From the NCBI GenBank assembly GCA_945221685.1, contig CALYNN010000113.1, positions 1 to 5,602 on the forward strand: a DNA stretch of 5,602 nt. The letters are read 5' to 3'. Below are positions 4,501 to 5,602 of the stretch, one piece after another. A program made the translations under genes and the position numbers. How positions within the stretch are numbered: position 1 is the first letter of the stretch; each line of letters starts with the position of its first letter. The DNA is from an uncultured Clostridia bacterium. Lineage in GTDB: Bacteria; Bacillota; Clostridia; Oscillospirales; Acutalibacteraceae. The notes below the pieces were generated by a model that was given only the letters and a program-made list of their open reading frames with translations, made no database searches and was not told the origin of the DNA.

Positions 4501-5361
4501 ATGAGTGATTCATGCAAATGCTGTATAGGCAGTGATTGGCTCAGCGGAAAGACCGTTATTGTAACAGGCGCTTCAGGCGGTATGGGTGCAGGAATAGCCG
4601 CTACTCTTATTAAAAATCACGGTTGCCGTGTAGTAGGCGTTGCAAGAAGCGAAGCCAAAATGCTTAAGTTTATTGAAGAGTTAGGCCCCGGATACGCAGA
4701 GCAGTTTTCCTATAAGCTTTTTGATGTTTCTTCAAAAGAGAATTGGGAGAATTTTGCCAAGGAGCTTGAGGAGGAAGGAATCGTTCCATCGGTACTTATC
4801 AACAACGCAGGTATTCTTCCGAAATTTAAGAGGTTCGACAGATATTCCTACGAGGAAATCGAAAGGGCTATGAACATAAACTTTTACTCCTGTGTTTACG
4901 GAGTAAAAACATTTTTACCTGTTTTGCTTGAGCAGGATGACCCGGCAATCATCAATGTTGACTCCTCTGCGGCTCTTATGACTCTCGCAGGAACATCAAT
5001 GTATAGCGCTTCAAAGGCGGCTCTTAAAGGCTTTACCGAGGCTCTGCGCGTTGAGTTTAAGGGCAAGATGTATGTTGGTCTTGTATGCCCCGGATTTACG
5101 AAGACAGATATTTTCCGCGACCAGAAAAATGAGGGCGGCAAGGGTCAGAAGATTATGGATATGATTTCCACCGACTGCGACCTTATGGTTAAAATGATTA
5201 TGTTCGGTATTGAGCATAAGCGTCCTATGATGGTACACGGACTTGACGCTCACGCAATGTCAATTTTTAACAGAATGATGCCTGTAATGGGCTCACAGCT
5301 TTTCTCTGCTGTTATGAAGGCTGCAGACATTGACCTGTTTAAGGATATATTTAACGACTGA
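4501..5361 (+). CDS. Short-chain dehydrogenase/reductase (classical SDR)
   Basis: A 286-residue NAD(P)-dependent oxidoreductase with a complete classical SDR core. The cofactor motif is TGASGGMG (22-29), NNAG is at 101-104, and the catalytic set is Asn127 (in NINF), Ser155, Tyr168 and Lys172 (YSASK, 168-172). PG at 197-198 is followed by FTKTDIF. An Arg49-Ser50 pair after the second strand (VVGVARS) hints at NADP(H) preference (inference). After about residue 225 comes a Met-rich helical tail, a longer C-terminus than minimal 250-residue SDRs have. The N-terminus has an unusual CxCC cluster (Cys5, Cys7, Cys8). ATG 4501 is fixed by AAGGAGG 8 bases upstream. The substrate is unknown; pairing with a transporter and a divergent TetR regulator suggests a small imported or toxic carbonyl or alcohol compound, with steroid-like substrates one possibility only. 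Confidence 0.93.
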   Translation: MSDSCKCCIGSDWLSGKTVIVTGASGGMGAGIAATLIKNHGCRVVGVARSEAKMLKFIEELGPGYAEQFSYKLFDVSSKENWENFAKELEEEGIVPSVLINNAGILPKFKRFDRYSYEEIERAMNINFYSCVYGVKTFLPVLLEQDDPAIINVDSSAALMTLAGTSMYSASKAALKGFTEALRVEFKGKMYVGLVCPGFTKTDIFRDQKNEGGKGQKIMDMISTDCDLMVKMIMFGIEHKRPMMVHGLDAHAMSIFNRMMPVMGSQLFSAVMKAADIDLFKDIFND

Positions 5362-5372
5362 TTTTAATTAAA

Positions 5373-5421
5373 AAGAGGGTAAAGCTGTCAACGGCGGCGG
5401 CTTTGCCCTTTTGCGCTTTTT
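5373..5421 (+). terminator. Intercistronic terminator between SDR and transporter genes
   Basis: A long stem starts from GGGTAAAGC (5377-5385) with GCTTTGCCC (5400-5408). It extends outward through A-T and G-U pairs to 5373/5412 and inward through pairs with two G-U wobbles to 5389/5396. It is followed by TTTTGCGCTTTTTATT. It begins 11 bases after the SDR stop and ends just before the next ribosome site, so the transporter is probably made at a lower level by read-through; no separate promoter is visible. Confidence 0.75.
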
Positions 5422-5436
5422 ATTAGGAGGAGCTTT

Positions 5437-5602
5437 ATGGAAGATATTACAAAGCAAAAGCATATGAATTTCAAAGAAATAGCCGCATACTCTTTGGGTC
5501 TGTTTGGCTTTCAGGCATTAGTAGGTCTTTTAAATTCCTACCCGGCCGAATTTGATGCATCTATTTTAGGGGCGGATATTCCCGTAGTAGTAATTCTTAT
5601 AG
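5437..5602 (+). CDS. N-terminus of a GPH/MFS-type transporter (partial)
   Basis: The first 55 codons of a gene that runs past the window end. ATG 5437 has AGGAGG 6 bases upstream (5425-5430). A short charged cytoplasmic start (MEDITKQKHMNFKE) is followed by AAYSLGLFGFQALVGLLNSY, a first membrane helix with the Y-x-LG-x-FG pattern seen at the start of GPH cation symporters (MelB-like MFS_2 family), then a loop and the start of a second helix (DIPVVVILI). Such proteins exchange sugars or other small solutes with cations. The family call rests on one helix and is tentative; a different MFS branch is possible. It lies 75 bases after the SDR gene, and the two probably act on the same compound. Confidence 0.65.
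   Translation, partial: MEDITKQKHMNFKEIAAYSLGLFGFQALVGLLNSYPAEFDASILGADIPVVVILI

Overview
The window looks like the chromosome of a low-to-moderate GC member of the Clostridia (Bacillota), probably a gut-type Oscillospiraceae/Lachnospirales relative. This is inferred from near-consensus Shine-Dalgarno sites (AGGAGG) before most genes, GTG start use, AT-rich promoters with sigma-A-type boxes, short GC-rich hairpin terminators with T tails, and the protein families present. No rRNA, tRNA, CRISPR array, insertion sequence or phage gene is visible.

Layout. (1) Positions 1-188 hold the 3' end of a gene whose C-terminus resembles the KduI/IolB cupin isomerases. (2) Positions 189-366 are an AT-rich control region: four degenerate repeats at about 20-base steps, a good extended -10 promoter (271-299), and a terminator-like hairpin at the very start of the expected transcript. 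(3) Positions 367-2692 are a complete polar amino-acid ABC transporter: a lipoprotein substrate-binding protein, one HisM/GlnP-type permease and one GlnQ/HisP-type ATPase. A strong terminator lies between the binding protein and the permease and probably sets their ratio, and permease and ATPase overlap by 17 bases. (4) Positions 2741-3679 encode a 10-TM EamA/DMT exporter. It converges on a tetR-family gene (3689-4228, minus strand) and shares a bidirectional terminator with it. (5) Positions 4229-4500 are a divergent promoter region with candidate operators. (6) Positions 4501-5361 encode a classical short-chain dehydrogenase/reductase (SDR), followed after an intercistronic terminator by the start of a GPH/MFS-type transporter (5437 to the window end).

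How the genes fit together. The ABC genes should import an amino acid; the sequence does not reveal which one. The TetR protein, divergent from the SDR and the transporter, probably controls them, so those three look like a small substrate-responsive uptake-and-oxidation/reduction (or export) module with an unknown ligand.

The most striking observation is in the substrate-binding protein. The segment that normally ends this family (a YGIAV-like strand, then a helix, then DGTYDKIYxKYFG) is at its N-terminus, just after the lipobox. The segment that normally begins the mature protein (LVVATNAEFEPFEY) starts only at residue 99, and the protein stops where the missing tail should begin. This reads as a natural circular permutation of the SBP_bac_3 fold. 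Other points of interest are the hairpin with a buried perfect SD at the 5' end of the ABC mRNA, and a hairpin sitting exactly between the SD and the ATG of the EamA gene.
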